A stretch of DNA of 64,000 bases from Piezodorus guildinii (GCA_023052935.1 CM041292.1:139452951-139516950); one strand, 5' to 3'. Shown: positions 31,971 through 56,416, counted from the first letter of the stretch. Numbers and translations are program-made. Notes: generated by a model not told the origin, from the sequence alone.

Positions 31971-34010
31971 AAGTGAAAGTAAAAAGGTTAATAAAATTGC
32001 TGAGTGCCTACTGATAATTTGTTTATATTCATATCATGATTAGTTATGGGCCATTATGATTAGTATTAGATTGTTAAATCTCGATACAGGAATTCCTTAT
32101 ATAAAGTAAGTTTTAATGAAAAATTTTGGAATCAATAAATTAGGAAATCTGAGGATTTTGTTAATGTAAATAAGTGCTTACTTTTATTGTTATTTTATCC
32201 ATATAACTAATTAAAATAAAATTATAATAGGAAAAATAGTCAGGACTCAGTCTTAGTTTCATCATGTATGGCAACAGTTAGGGCTAAAATTGTGAACCAC
32301 TTTCGGAGCAAGTATTTTTCTTGAGTTGAACAGGAGAATCAGTTGTAGTATACAATTTTTTGGATGATTAAATCTAAAGTGAAATATACACGTTCATAAA
32401 GCTATTATTTCTTCATAACTTCAGTCATTGGAGCAGAAAGTGATAAACATATAACTATGCTATTTAAAGAAATAAGTCATCAGTTAAAATAAATTTATAT
32501 AATAATTTTATTTATAATATACTTTTAAAAAAATGTTCGTGAAACAAAAAAAAACATTATTTCTATTATTAATTGGATACCTTTCTTAAATCACACTGAT
32601 ACAGTTTTTATAATACAATTAATTACATCCTTATGTTACAAAAGCTGATCTGCCTACCACCAGTTGATTAAAGAACTAATATTAAGTTTTCATCATATTT
32701 GCATAAATAGTGAGAATTTAATGTACAAAGTTTTCTATAAATCCAACAATATATCATTAGCAATAATTACTTTGGTTTAACTAATTGTAATCACAATAAA
32801 TAAACATCTTTGTCACACTCAAAAGCAAGTTTGAAAATATAGGGTCTTCATAACATTTTTTTCATATCACTGTGAAATATATGAAATGAAAATACTTGGT
32901 ATTTTTCTTCTAAACAATAACAATAACTATCAGCATTAAGTGCATGAAATAACATTTGTTGATTAAAAAAATACTAAATAATTCTCAATCATAATTCAGA
33001 AACCACTCCTTGGTAAATTTATTTTTTAATTCTAATAATTATAACATAGTTTCAATAATCATAAAAAAACCCAATAAGATATTTTAAAAATGCTTATAAA
33101 AAATCGACAAGAAAAAAAAAGTTAAATTTTATCCTAAACATGTAGAAATAATTCTTCATTGGATCAATTTTATTTTATCGCCATTAAAACCACATAGGTA
33201 CAACACACCAGGATAATCACAATAAGAAATGTTAACAAATTGAATCATAATGAAAATGCCTTGATTTATTTATCATACTTGTCATTTTGCTAGGATCCAA
33301 ATATAAATTATTTGACTTCTAAAACTAAAAGCAAATTTTTTTAATTAAAAAAAAAAAAGGTCTAATTAAATCTTACCAGAATAAGTACTTGAACTAATGC
33401 TAAATTAACCATGGGATTATAGAATGTATAATTATAACAATAATACAAAATAAAATTTAATAATTTTACTAAATCAAGAAATTGCCCATAAAACAAAAAA
33501 TACTTATCAAATATACCCAGTTAAATCATTATACTTGCATTCGTATTTTAATTTTTTTCCTTTAAGGAAAACTCGTAGAAACGGAATGTACTCAAGTCCT
33601 ATTCTATAAAAAAAAACTGAGTCGATAAAAACTAAGCAGCTGAGTTTTTCAGAAAAAAATAAAATAAGACATTGCCATATTCCTTTTAATAAAACATCAA
33701 AATATATTGTAAAATGAATAACAATCTGTGTAAATTATATTCTAAAAAAACCTGACTCGACTGCTGGTATTATGTCTAATAAGACCTTTTTTTTAAATCT
33801 TTAAATATGAAAATAGTGAGTTACATCTATATATTAAGAACTAATTCTGGTTATACACATTGGTATCAAGTCGTCCTCAATACAATAATTTCATCTTAAT
33901 AATGCATATTTTTTCTCTTTTTCCTTTTATGTATATAAGCAAAAGCCTTGGAACTTTTTAAAAAAATTAAAACAAGGAAAACGACACAGTAATAATTTAC
34001 ATGGCTTCCT
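31971..34010. other. Intergenic / VPS4 3' UTR sequence
   Basis: Strongly AT-rich with no open frame. The part just left of 34011 must include the VPS4 3' UTR (- strand); I could not fix its end. Confidence 0.4.
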
Positions 34011-44948
<10,938 letters not shown>

Positions 44949-45570
44949 AATTGATAATTTAAATCGTCTGTGAGCAGAAAAAATAGTTAAAAACAATATA
45001 TAGTGAAAAGACAAATTTACCAGAAAATAAAGTAATTCATATTAAGAAATTACTTAGTTCCAAAGGTTAACACTTGTTATGACATTTAACTAAAACATTG
45101 AAAAGGGTAATCTGCTTAATATACATACTACAGTTGTATCTAAACTAGATGTTTTATTCGAAGTCAAAACCATGAAGTTGATATCTCATATCTCAAGACA
45201 ATACCAATAAAAATAGGGTTGGAATTGACTCATCTGTCACCCGTCTTCATCACAAGTCGTTGAACACACTTTTTAACACACAGTACTGCAGTTATCTACA
45301 GTAGAAGGAAACACTCGTAGATCGATTACTTAAAGATATTTAAAATTTTTTAACCAATTACTAAAATTTGACAATTTACCCACAAAGGGTACTGCCATAC
45401 GGGAGACAGCTGACTAGATTAAATCTATTGCATTAATAAAATATTTTCGGGCGTAAAATTTACAAGAAATCAGAATATAAACATTAATTATGCTGATGAA
45501 ACAATTGTAACATTTAAAATATAATTATTATAAATTTAAAATCCAATTTTTCAAAAATTACAAGTTGTCC

Positions 45571-45587
45571 TGACGTCATTATAAAAG
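45571..45587 (+). promoter_or_regulatory. CRE plus TATA box between VPS4 and VAP
   Basis: TGACGTCA (45571-45578) is followed within two bases by TATAAAAG (45580-45587). On the + strand the TATA box would place VAP transcription near 45610, about 100 bp before the ATG. The VPS4 start codon is 623 bp to the left on the other strand, so the region probably serves both genes, with the palindromic CRE able to act in either direction. Confidence 0.6.
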
Positions 45588-45712
45588 GAGGCAGTAGACT
45601 GAAAACGCATGCGTAGTTCGTACTTTCTGTATCCAATATTCCGGGATCTTCTGTAGGTTTTGGAATTGAATACATTGAATTTACAGGACAATAGTATAAG
45701 GCTGTCCACGAT

Positions 45713-48700
45713 ATGGCTAAACGAGAGCAAGTTTTGATAATAGAGCCGAAACATGAACTTAAATTTCGAGGTATGAATTATTGTATTTATTTCAAAATAC
45801 CGCAGTCTAAATCTGCCTAATGTTAAACAACCTCGAATATTTGCTTTGTAATATGTATTGTACCTTTACCTTTTTTCTCTTCGGCTTATTTTAACAAATA
45901 TTTGTAATAGTGTAAAGAATTCAATTAGTATTCATGTTCTATTTTATTTATTTAAATCGTTAAAATGAACTATTGTATGAACCATCTTTGGTTCATTATT
46001 TAGAACTGTATAATTGATTTTAAAATTATTATCATGTCATTATTGAGTGTTATTTTATTTTATATGAATATTTATGTTTCAGGTCCTTTTAAACAAATGA
46101 GTACTTCTCACTTAGAATTAAAAAATCCAATAGATTCACCTGTTTGTTTTAAAATAAAAACTACTGCTCCAAAAAAATATTGTGTTCGGCCAAACTCTGG
46201 TATTGTGCTACCTAAACAAACTGTTGTAGTTGCAGGTCTGTTCTTATCTAAATTATTATTATCTATTTGTCTAGTAACTCATTATAATTTACCTACAATA
46301 ATTATGCTAGTCAAAGTTGATTTATTACTTGTTGTACCTTTAAAGTATTTATTTAACATTTCTAGATATTTTGTAGCTGTCAATATTAATCCTACATGGT
46401 CTTTCTTAATATAATTTCTCTCCTCTATGGTAACATTGAAGTGTTAATTTAATTTTTAAAGATTTAGATTTTATAATTAGTTAAGTAATTAAGTTTAGTA
46501 ATGAATTAATAGTATTGAAAATGAATATGCTTGTTCTGGAGGGTAATTATTCATTTGATGAATCATCATTTTTTATAGTTTGTCTTCAACCATTTGAGTT
46601 TGATCCTAGTGAAAAAAGCAAGCATAAATTTATGGTGCAGACTATGATTGCTCCAGAGGGAGAATTCAATCAAGATACATTAGTAAGTATAAAAATATAT
46701 ATATGTTGATATTTTTACAAATTTAAGTTAGATATTGAATTAGTTAAGATTTCATCCTTGTAATTTAACATGTTATAGTGGAAAGAAGCTGATGCAGAAA
46801 GTTTAATGGATACCAAATTAAAGTGTGTATTTGAGTTACCTACTGAAGGAGAAGTTGGATCTACTGTCCCTGATACGTCCACCAGGGAAGAAACAAAAAA
46901 CAGTGGAGATTCAGTAAGTATGATTTTATGATTATTCTAAATCAAATTTTAATATAGTAAATAATTTAGTGCTCAGTTTGAAACTATCCATGGAGATAAT
47001 ATATTTGTTTTAGATTCAGTTTATAGATTTATCTTGTCATTGGTAAAAATATGCCATCTCATGTATTTGAAATTAGTAGCCTCAATTGACTTGGTTTTAA
47101 ACGTTTTCTAAATAACTTAGTTTAACCCAATCAAGAACTAGTAAAAGGTTTTAAAACTATTTTTATAATTCTTAGATAAAATTTAATCTTTTTTTATCTA
47201 ATTAACTGAAATTAATTTCAACTTACATGGCATTCCTATTCCCATATATGATTTTCCAGTAGTATCTGCACCTTCAATGCTTATTTTGAGATTTATTTTG
47301 ATTAATTTAATATATATCATCGAATCGTACAAAATAAAAACTATTATCTAGGAATTAAAACTAAAATATTAGTGGAAAAAACATTAGATGCTGTAGTAAT
47401 TATTCGATAATTACTAAATTGTATGATTTTTAATATTCTTTCATATCCTGAATCTAATTGGATTGATTGATACTAGTATAAATTAGTTCATTTCAGGATA
47501 AAATATGTTTCTTGTTATCTATTGTTAAAGTTCATGTAGTATTCCTTTAACTTTTAAGAAATGTTGATCAGTTTGATGTTTCACATAACATGACATAAGC
47601 TTAAGATCATGATGGTCATACTATTTACTAAATGGTCTACTTGAATTTCATAGATATGCCAACTAGATTCTTTTGAGGATACTTTAGAATATAAAGTTTC
47701 AGCTGAAATCATCGTGAGTGATAATTTATCTCATTGTATATTCTGTATGCTACTTCAGTATAGCCGTAATCTCTGAGATTAAATGTATTAATTTTCTTGA
47801 CTATAAGGGGAGCGTGGTCTAGTGCATATAGAGCACTAGTCTACTGACCTCCATTTCCTAGGTTCAAATGTCACCTGTGGCAGATTTATTTATTTTGTTC
47901 TTTCTGCTATGGAGTGTAGAGATCCTTGTGGGGTACACCCAACCTCTATTAAATGGGTACCCTAAAATTGGTGGGAAGAATCTGGCGGCTGACGCGTGAT
48001 CTAGGTCTAATCACCACTGCATGGTTGTTAGCCGTGAAACAGTACGAAACTCATTTTAGTACTGACCCGTCTCAAAAATGTAGTAAAGTCTGAACCTTTC
48101 TTTTCTTTTTTCTCTTAGGTAACTAACTAATGTCCCTAGAAAGTTGGACTAACAATAAATTGAATCAATGAGCTTTATTTATTGAGGAGAAAACAAAAAC
48201 AAACGTTTTTGTTGAATCAAGAACTTCCACCATTCTCTTACTCTCTAGTATTTTTTTTTTTAAATTTCATCCTTATCTAATTATAGATTTTTGCATAAGT
48301 CTGTAAATTGTTTTTTTTTTTTTTTTTTTGTTTTTTTAAGATAGGTTTTTACACTACATTGCAATGATTTTATTTATTTATTTTTTTTTTTTTAAGTTGG
48401 TATTAGTGGGCCTATTTAGGCGTATGCTTAAATTTAAGTTGTTCCTTAAATTTTTTCTAAAGATTTCTGTGTTTTTATCCTCTTTTACTTGTCTGAATTT
48501 GTAGGAAATAAGATTTTGTTAACATCATAATGTTTGTTACAATAATTTTTAGGATTAGCCTACACAAAGATAGCCGTTTAAATTAATTACTATTTGTTGT
48601 AGCCAAATGTGCAAGAAGGGGGAGAGGCTGCTAAAGATATGAAACTTAAAGTTCTCCGGGAGGAAGAGAATTCATTACGTCAGGAAAACCTTCTGCTGAA

Positions 48701-51700
48701 GGTAATTAATTTTATTATCATCATAAAATTATCATAATATCATAAATCATAATATCATATCATAAATCATAATTATCACAATCATGTTGAAGGCTTATTT
48801 GAGTGGTAATAGTCATCCATAAGTTATAATAGTTTCTAATATAAATAGTTTCTTACTTTCCTCATTGTAGAATCAGTTGCCTAATGTTAAAAATCTGGTG
48901 TGCGCAACACATGACTTTCACTTACCTCTGTTGTTAAAATTAATGTAAGAATTTTTAAATACATGTAGAGATAAAAATAAATTGCTAAAGAATTAATTAA
49001 ATTGAATTTCAATAGAAACATGTGTTTTATTAAATAATCTATTATATTTTTATCCACAACAATCAGTTAGTGTTTGGGGTAATCACCTCTAACTCAAGAT
49101 GTTCACGCTCTGCTTCTTTCATAGGCCGCCATGTGGCAACACGAATTTTACTTTTCAGGAACCAGAAACAGTTAGCTTTTGGACATTAATGTCTATTACA
49201 GACGGAGGTCTTCCTCGGGGCAAGTTTTCCAAGTCGGTACCCTCAGCTGAAAACTTAGCAAACCAACGGTGAATGGTCTGTTTATTAAAACTCCCTTCCC
49301 CAAACGCCTTGCAAATATGTCTAGCGGCCTCAGCTGCTGAATGGCCGAGTTTAAACTCGTACAAAAATATTACTCGAAAATCGTGTGTTTCCTTGTTTAT
49401 ATTTGGAGGTATACTAAAAAGTGAGTAATTGATTGGGAAGCTAATGTTTATAATACAAAGGTAGAGGATTAGTAACTGTTTACTTTAAATACGTAAACAT
49501 TCGGAAGAAAACAACAGAGACCTGCAAAATCCATTATGTATTTCAGAAACTATAAAAACGGAAATTTCATATGAAACAACCCCATAGTTAGTAAGTTTCT
49601 AAATCTTCCAAAAATAGTTTATTTCAATAAACTTAAAATGAATCTACCTTTCGGGGGCTTCCCCAGCATCAGGACTCACTGAAATTCATTTCACCCTAAA
49701 TAAAAAATAATTTTTAAAAATGTAATTGGATCATGTCATTTTTTTGTTTTTATTAACTATGTTATAATGCTTCTTAGTCCTTGTGGTATATTCGAGAGTT
49801 AAGAGGTAAAATTACATTATTAAAAGTGGATATGAAAGTAGACCTGTAATTTTTCTCCAGACACTCCACTAAACTTTATCACAATGTTAGTGTCTCTATT
49901 AAAGTGATTCAATAGCTTATAGATAATGATAATAAAGTAGCTTCTATCTAAACTAATGGAATCCAAAAATTAAAAGAATCCTTCCATCCATTGTTATTCT
50001 TCTTGTCCCTTGTATGACATCGGTGGCATTTCTCCAAGATCACTGGGCTGATAATTAGAATTAAAAATAATTGTATTAATTTGAAACATTACTTGGTTTT
50101 ATGATTTTAAATAGTTATGTCTAATTAATAAGTTCATGAAAGATATATTTACATCGGTCAGTTTATCTGCACCAAAATTAGATTAGTAATTTGAATAGTT
50201 AATTGAGGGATGGGGGGTGTCCATATCCGAGGATTTTCACAAAATTTCTTTAGATTGGTTATATTCCACTACAGGTGATTGGCCCAGGAAGAGTGGTTCT
50301 GTTACCTCAGGACAACTGGTTGCCAGTCATACTGGCATAGGGTTTTCCCAGGATAGATGATCCTGAGGTCTGTACTGTTAGTGTCCTTAACACGTTCAGT
50401 GCGGAAGGAGAAATCCGTAATTATCCACAAGTGCAACACATGGTCAATTGACCCCATGCAGTAACTATCCACAAGTGTGTCCAGGGGTCAATCGGTCCGT
50501 ACCGTATTCTTTCCTTTGTTTAAATTTATTCAGCCTCCTGAAAATGGATTAATTTAGGTGTAATCATTTGTTTCCCCACTACATAGGTTTAGGTGAGTAT
50601 ACCACTGCAGCAGGACGTTAATTGGTTCATTCAAAAGTTCAGTAACCCCATGGAAGTTGTACTCATTAATAATTGTTTTTCTTTTTAAATCGAAACACTT
50701 TTTCACTTCATCAAATTAAATTTTATGATATTTTAAACACAGGAAGTGACTTTGATTTTATTGTAAGGTTTGTTCTCCCTTCCATCCACTAAACATAACC
50801 TTATTCATACTTTAAGGAGGAAAAAAAAAAATCAAAAAAGAGGCTCCCCTTCCCTCATCATCGAGTGACTCATCATTTTTCAGCTGAGAGCTGGTTCATG
50901 ATTAAGGCACAAACTCGTATTACTGCCTGGAAATCAAGTTTTTTAGGAGAATTGTGGGGAAGACACGGAGAGACTGTGTCCGGAATGAAAGATTAGGGAA
51001 GAGCTTTATGTATTATTTTTTTCCGGAAGTTCTAAAAAAGAGGCAATTAAGGTGGTATGGGCATGCCTACCGAATGGACCACCACCGGAACCCGATAAAC
51101 ACAATGGGGGTAAGACCTCCAGGAAGAAGACCTAGAGGACCCCCAGGAATCTCCTATATCACACCCATGGAGCAAACAGGGAGGTGCAGAGGAAAAATTG
51201 GGTGAGATCAGAAACCTTGGCTGGGAGCCTCCCCTATGCTGAATGGCAAATGGGTGGAAGAAAAGAAGAAGAATTACTGGGTAGTGAACAATATGTCAAC
51301 TGGCCACCAAGTCTGTGCCTCCTCCAATATCCTCTGTCCGGTTGCTCTTGAGTAGTGTCCTTGCATGATGAACAACAGCCTACATCCACCTCATGTTCAG
51401 CCTTTCCACTCCTGTGTCATAGATTTACTTGATAAGGATCTTCTTGGGTATCAGTATGTCTTCTATTCTTTCCTTGTGAAAGGTCCTTAGTAGCTAGCTA
51501 CCTAAGCTTGGTTACATATCACCTAAGTGTTATAGTTGATGGTTCTTGTATTTTTTGATACCTTGCCAAAAACCTTTATGGGTCAAATGATTTTAATACA
51601 ATTGCTTTCAAATATCAGGAGTCTTTTCTCATTAGCCCAGGCATGTGACAAAGCCTGTCAAAACTAGTGTTTTGTAGATTATCTATTTTGTGAAAAATCT

Positions 51701-52507
51701 TCTCTTGAACTCTTCTGTCATCTTTTAGGTCTTAATAATTTTGAAATAATCTGATTTGCCTAGAATATAAACCACTTTGTTAAAGAGTGTTCTTAACCTT
51801 GAGTCTTGAGTTCCTACCAATCTTGAGTCTTGAATTCCCATAATTTATTATTCCTACTAGGTTAAAGAGAAGTAGACAGGCAATGCACATAAACTTTTCT
51901 GATCTCTTTGTCTTTATCCAATTCCTCTGAAATTATATTGTTTTATTACACACTTAGATCCTTTCTCTTAGTGATAATGTATAACCATTTGTATTTTCTC
52001 CATGTGGTAAGATGGAAGAATCCTTCTTACTTATAACCCTGAAGAAGCTGGGAGCACATCTGACCAAACGTTAATGGAAAAATTGCTAACAAGGTAGAAA
52101 CCATAAAATGGCCACTAAGATAAAAAATGTATAGTCCATGAAAGCCTAAAGTACTTAATCTTGATGTAGTTGGTATAACTAATAGATGATATGTTCGAAT
52201 CGCAATAAGATAACATGTATAATCCATACTCTTATTAATTATGTTTTGTTTACAAATCTTTATTTAAACCCTTTTCAGTTAATCTTGATAAACTTTTTGT
52301 AATATCTCTTTTTCTTTTTTTTTTTTATTTTATTTTATAATTTTTATTTTTTAGGAACAAGTTTTAGTGCTGGAAAAACAAGCTGATGCTCTGCGTAAAA
52401 GGTCACGTGTTGCGATTCAGCCCCAGCCTATATATCAGACACCCCTAATTGTGGTCGCAATTCTTACTGGACTTGTTGGAATTATTTTGGGAAAGTTCCT
52501 GCTCTGA
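45713..52507 (+). CDS. Vap33: VAMP-associated protein (VAP), ER membrane contact-site tether
   Basis: Seven exons, 45713-45770, 46083-46235, 46579-46682, 46779-46913, 47654-47713, 48603-48701 and 52355-52507, give 253 residues, matching VAPA/VAP33. VAP anchors FFAT-motif proteins at the ER surface for lipid exchange. The MSP domain spans about 5-125: [12 protein letters not shown], then [30 protein letters not shown], and the signature [19 protein letters not shown], whose Lys and Met line the FFAT pocket. A coiled coil comes next ([17 protein letters not shown] into [16 protein letters not shown], about 180-217). A single tail-anchor helix ([20 protein letters not shown]) ends the protein. 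The 60-bp fifth exon is in phase and could be skipped without shifting frame. The last intron holds mariner and LINE debris. Confidence 0.96.
47806..48115 (+). mobile_element. tRNA-derived SINE (family C), copy with A and B boxes
   Basis: Starts GGGGAGCGTGGTCTAGTGCA (A box) and has CTAGGTTCAAATGTCACC (B box), then a body collinear with 62937-63232: GTGGCAGA, GGGGxACxCCCAxCCTC, AATGGGTACCC, GGTCTAATCACC. Lies in a VAP intron, sense orientation. Confidence 0.8.
48898..49070 (+). repeat. Dispersed repeat, partner of 28241-28410
   Basis: Ordered matches to 28241-28410 over about 170 bp. It ends about where recognisable mariner sequence on the other strand stops, so one element has probably interrupted the other. 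Confidence 0.65.
49110..49430 (-). pseudogene. Mariner transposase N-terminal fragment
   Basis: The - strand reads [40 protein letters not shown], then [12 protein letters not shown]. This is the paired-type helix-turn-helix DNA-binding domain of mariner transposases and ends at the usual GRPPS linker. The catalytic domain is missing and the expected start codon reads ATA. A different subgroup from the element at 35503-36498, judged by the helix-turn-helix sequence. Confidence 0.85.
49431..50889. other. VAP intron, unassigned
   Basis: No exon recognised. 50280-50420 is less AT-rich and looks repeat-like, but I cannot name it. Confidence 0.35.
50890..51262 (+). pseudogene. LINE ORF C-terminal tail remnant
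   Basis: Reads [14 protein letters not shown] in one frame and [20 protein letters not shown] with [13 protein letters not shown] in another. This is the R.LRW.GH..RM...R.P......P.GRR.RGRP pattern that ends many RTE/CR1-like LINE ORFs. It closes with GTGGAAGAAAAGAAGAAGAA, a tail much like that of SINE family A. Confidence 0.65.
51300..51700 (-). pseudogene. Probable LINE RT fragment, opposite strand
   Basis: The - strand reads [20 protein letters not shown] followed by PIKVFGK, resembling the CE.W....E.RL..FE.K.LR.I.GP block of LINE reverse transcriptases. Several stops. Weakest of the four LINE relics in the window. Confidence 0.4.
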
Positions 52508-53122
52508 AAAGCATTTACACAAATTTCCCCTCAGACTCCTTAATACACACATTGTAATTAGCACATTCCCCCTCCCCTGTAACTATCGCTTGCCCTTCCC
52601 GCTCCAATCACATATTATTACTCCGTAATTTCATAAAATATAAACACATCTTAGACTTGCATATAATATATATTATTTTAGCCACATATTTATCAACAGG
52701 CAACTTTTCTCCTGTCTAAAAAAAACTTAATTGAAATAATAACTACAAAATAAACAAGGAACATTTTTCTTTGCCTAAAGAAACAACTTAAAAAGATTTA
52801 AATGCAACTGATAACTCATTTTTATGATTTGGATTGAGAATTATATCGATGTATTTATTATTTATTTTTCTAACAGTCCAGTGTGATAATAGGTCACTAA
52901 CAAACAACTATTAGGGATCAACATTTATGAAAACAGGTGGGCAAGTTACGTTTTTCAAAATTTTCTGAAAATTTATGTGAAATATTTGATTTTTAACTTA
53001 TCAGTCTGGCTTTGTTTCAGTATTAATATTTTAGAAGTATAATTATCTCCCATTTTGTGTCAACTATGTGATGAGTTGTGTAAATAACTTTGTTTTGTAA
53101 ATTGGAATGTTTTGCAGTTATT

Positions 53123-53128
53123 AATAAA
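53123..53128 (+). terminator. Candidate VAP polyadenylation signal
   Basis: AATAAA about 615 bp after the VAP stop, followed by a T-rich stretch at 53143-53155. Further AT-rich hexamers downstream could give longer 3' UTRs. Confidence 0.45.
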
Positions 53129-53159
53129 CCTGCATTTTATAAAAACTTTGTTTTGTTAC

Positions 53160-56100
53160 ACACTGCATTAGAGTTATGTTAAATTAAAAATGAGACTTTT
53201 TTTGATGAATTGTGACGTATATGTTGTTGCAATACCAATTTGGTTTATTTATTAACAAATTTATTTTATTGTATAGTTTGACTTTTTATCAGTTTTATCT
53301 GATAAATATTTTGTTTGTTTTTTTTTTTACTCAGATTTGATATAATTGAGTTATTGTTTTCTGTTGAAAATGCAATTTTATTATTAAAAGGGTTTTCATC
53401 ATTGCTGTTTTCACTGTACTTATGGTAGTACAACCTGTGTCTTACTTATTTTTCTCAATTTAATATGAATGAAATAATGCTGTACTGTAGTATGATTTAT
53501 TTTGCATCAATTTGACAAAACAAATATAATGTGCTGTGCTGGGTCTCCTCATTTAAGAAGAAGATTCACTATGGCTATTATATTTGCATAACTAATTATG
53601 CATTTATCTTCTGAAGGTCAGTACCGAGAACACAACCTATATATTTTTTATTTGTGTAATAAAGGTTGATTTTGCACCAGTCAAATTTTTTGTAACTAAT
53701 TTAATTTTTGTTACACATTCTTGAGCCATTGTATAATTTTAATTATTTCTTGTTAAAGTTAACAATTAACAGTTGAAATTAAAAACAAAAAAAGTTGAGT
53801 TTTGGAAAGATAACAAATTTTTCCTTGAGATGTGTCACTGCCTTTTCCCAAAATCGTTAAGAAATCATTCCTTCATTGTCTTAAAAATTTTATTTTTTAC
53901 ATGATAATTTGTGGCTCAACAAAGTTTAGGACTGGTGTACCTATGATTTCCAGTTTTGCAAACCAATTTTTAGTTTTTATTATTTTGTGAACTGTTAACT
54001 CCTATTTATAATAAGTATATAGGAATTTATAAATGCAAGTACACTAGTGTTTCAGGGACATCCGCATTTTGAAATTTTCATTTTTACTAATATTTGCCAT
54101 TTTTTATTATCTATTCAAAAAAAAAAAAAAAGGTTTTAAAAGGTTGTTTTAAACCTCTAATCAGTGAATATTTTCTAAATTGCTACTTAAGATTTTTTTT
54201 TTTTTTTTACTCTTGTAGTGTTTCATTGTTCTTATATAGTTGATTTCACTATTGGTTCCATTGTGTTTTAGCTTATGATTTTTCAAATCAGCGAGGACTC
54301 ATCCATAATTAATAATGTTTATTAATGATGCATAGTTATGCAGCAAGCATTTATTAGAGAGTGTTCATTTATTTTGTTGAGGGCTTATTGGTATTTGAGT
54401 TTATTACAACTCTTGTATCTAAATGAGGTATTCAATTTTTTTAAATGTATTTGTTTTAGTTATCTGTCATGTTAAAAAAATAGTATCTCTTTTAATTAGA
54501 AATAATTACTTAAAAACACGAATACAATATTTTTTATATAAATCCTTCTTCTTCTTAGGCTTTATAATAGATTTCTTTTTCTTTCTAAAATTTTATGGCT
54601 TTGTGCCTTACTGCAATGTATAAAATGAAAGTATATTCTATAGATGTGAATATTTCACATACATTCTGTATACTTGTTTATGTGATGTTTTGTTTTTATT
54701 ATGTTTGTCTTTAGATAATTAATGTTATTTTATCATAAAAAAAAAACTTTCAGGTCAAATTGTATGCTAAATTAACTATTTATAAAATCTTTAAATATCT
54801 ATCTGATTTAAGAGTGTGTATGCACATATGAATTATTATATATGCATACACCTAAATATATATATATTGTAGAATAATAGGTAATAAAAGTGATGTTCAT
54901 ACTCTATGTAGTTGGAAAAACCTTAAGTGCTCCAAACAGTCTGTAATTAGTTGATTCTTGACTGAAAGAGAGTAAATTAAAATCAATATCTAAAATTAAA
55001 AAAAAAAGTGGCTCCTAGTCAAGCTTTTTATTGTGTTAAATATAAATGCTAAAAAGCATATATTAATAATATTTATAAATTAGATAAAAATAGTGTTACT
55101 GTGTAGATAAGCTTAAAGTTTATACCCTGAGTTACATTTTCAGATTTATTTGAATAAAGGTGTATTTGTTGTATGGTTTTAAGAATATGTACTTTGTTGC
55201 CGGCCTTTTTTAAAGAAATATTTAATATAGAAAATAAATTTTTTTTTATATAACATAGTAAATGAGGAAAGTTGCCTATCCAAGTTTTATCCATTTTTTT
55301 TTTTATTAATTTTTACTTCCTTTTAATATTTTACTAGCCATTTCATAATGCAATTTGTCTTTTTATTTTTTTTAGTTGTATATTCAACATAAGGACAGCT
55401 CCCAAGTATGATTTTTTTTTTGTTTTAAATGGAAGGTAGAAAAGATAGCCTGTTTTCTCCCTGCCTAATTTTTATTTTCATTTTCAAAATAAAATTATTT
55501 ATTAATTTTTGGGGGAGGTGGGTGATAGGGTTTCATTATACTGCCATGACCCTTGGGGTTTATTCACCATTGCTCTATGTACTTATATAACAGATTAGTT
55601 CAAAGCTCTATCTTATTCTTAAATCATCTTTTATTCACACCAAAAGTAGAAGTATTGAAGAAAATTAAGAACATTTTTTCATGTTGAGATCCTGATTATT
55701 TTCCCAAAAAAATAATAGCAATGTTCATTTAAGAAGTGGCTTAAAGTTAATAGTTATAGATTTTTTATAACAACTTTCTAATTTTTAGTAAAACATTTGG
55801 ATTAAAAATCAATAATGAAAATTTCATTGTTTAATATTTCTTATGTTCTTGGTTTTTCCTATTTTTATCCATTCTTACACATATATGTCACGAATATTCT
55901 GTAGTGCAGAATTATTTTTCAATCAGAAAATTCTACTGTTATTTTTAAAGTTCTATGGAATTTAAAAATATAATCTTATATGGGAAAAAAGCTCCAAATG
56001 TGGTATTTTCATAAATACTCTAGGTTAACATTTCATGTGATCTGGATATTTTATAATAGATTTAGATAACTCGATGATGTTATTTTATAATCCACCTGAT

Positions 56101-56377
56101 TTTCAACAAATGTCAAGTTAATATGATATTATTATGTTTGTGTGTACGAACTAAATATTGAAGATAAAAGTGCTTTGATTTATTTTTACCAAATTAATAC
56201 AATGTAATTATTATTTTTTTTGTACGAAGTACAAAATGAAACTCTCTATAATTCAAACTCTAAGATGAGATAACCACTTGCTTTTATTCTCAGTTACAGA
56301 GGTGATATTAGAGAAGTAAGTTGGGGGTTTAGCCATTCTGAAAGAACACTTGAGTATGTAATGTTATTTTATTGCAA
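53160..56377. other. Intergenic or extended VAP 3' UTR, AT-rich
   Basis: No coding frame, tRNA or recognised repeat. Unusually free of repeats compared with the introns. Confidence 0.4.
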
Positions 56378-56416
56378 GCTGACGTTTCGGCCTAAATTTT
56401 TGGCCTTTTTCAGAAC
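56378..56416 (-). ncRNA. Diverged hammerhead-like motif (Penelope-type remnant)
   Basis: On the - strand: GTT, CTGAAAA, A, GGCC, AAAAATTTA, GGCC, GAAA, CGTC, AGC. It is the same 39-nt layout as the motif at 16156-16194, including the extra base before stem II and the CAATAAAATA-type tail. Stem II is a perfect GGCC/GGCC. The conserved G of CTGANGA is A, so it should be inactive. No RT sequence is recognised nearby. Confidence 0.55.
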
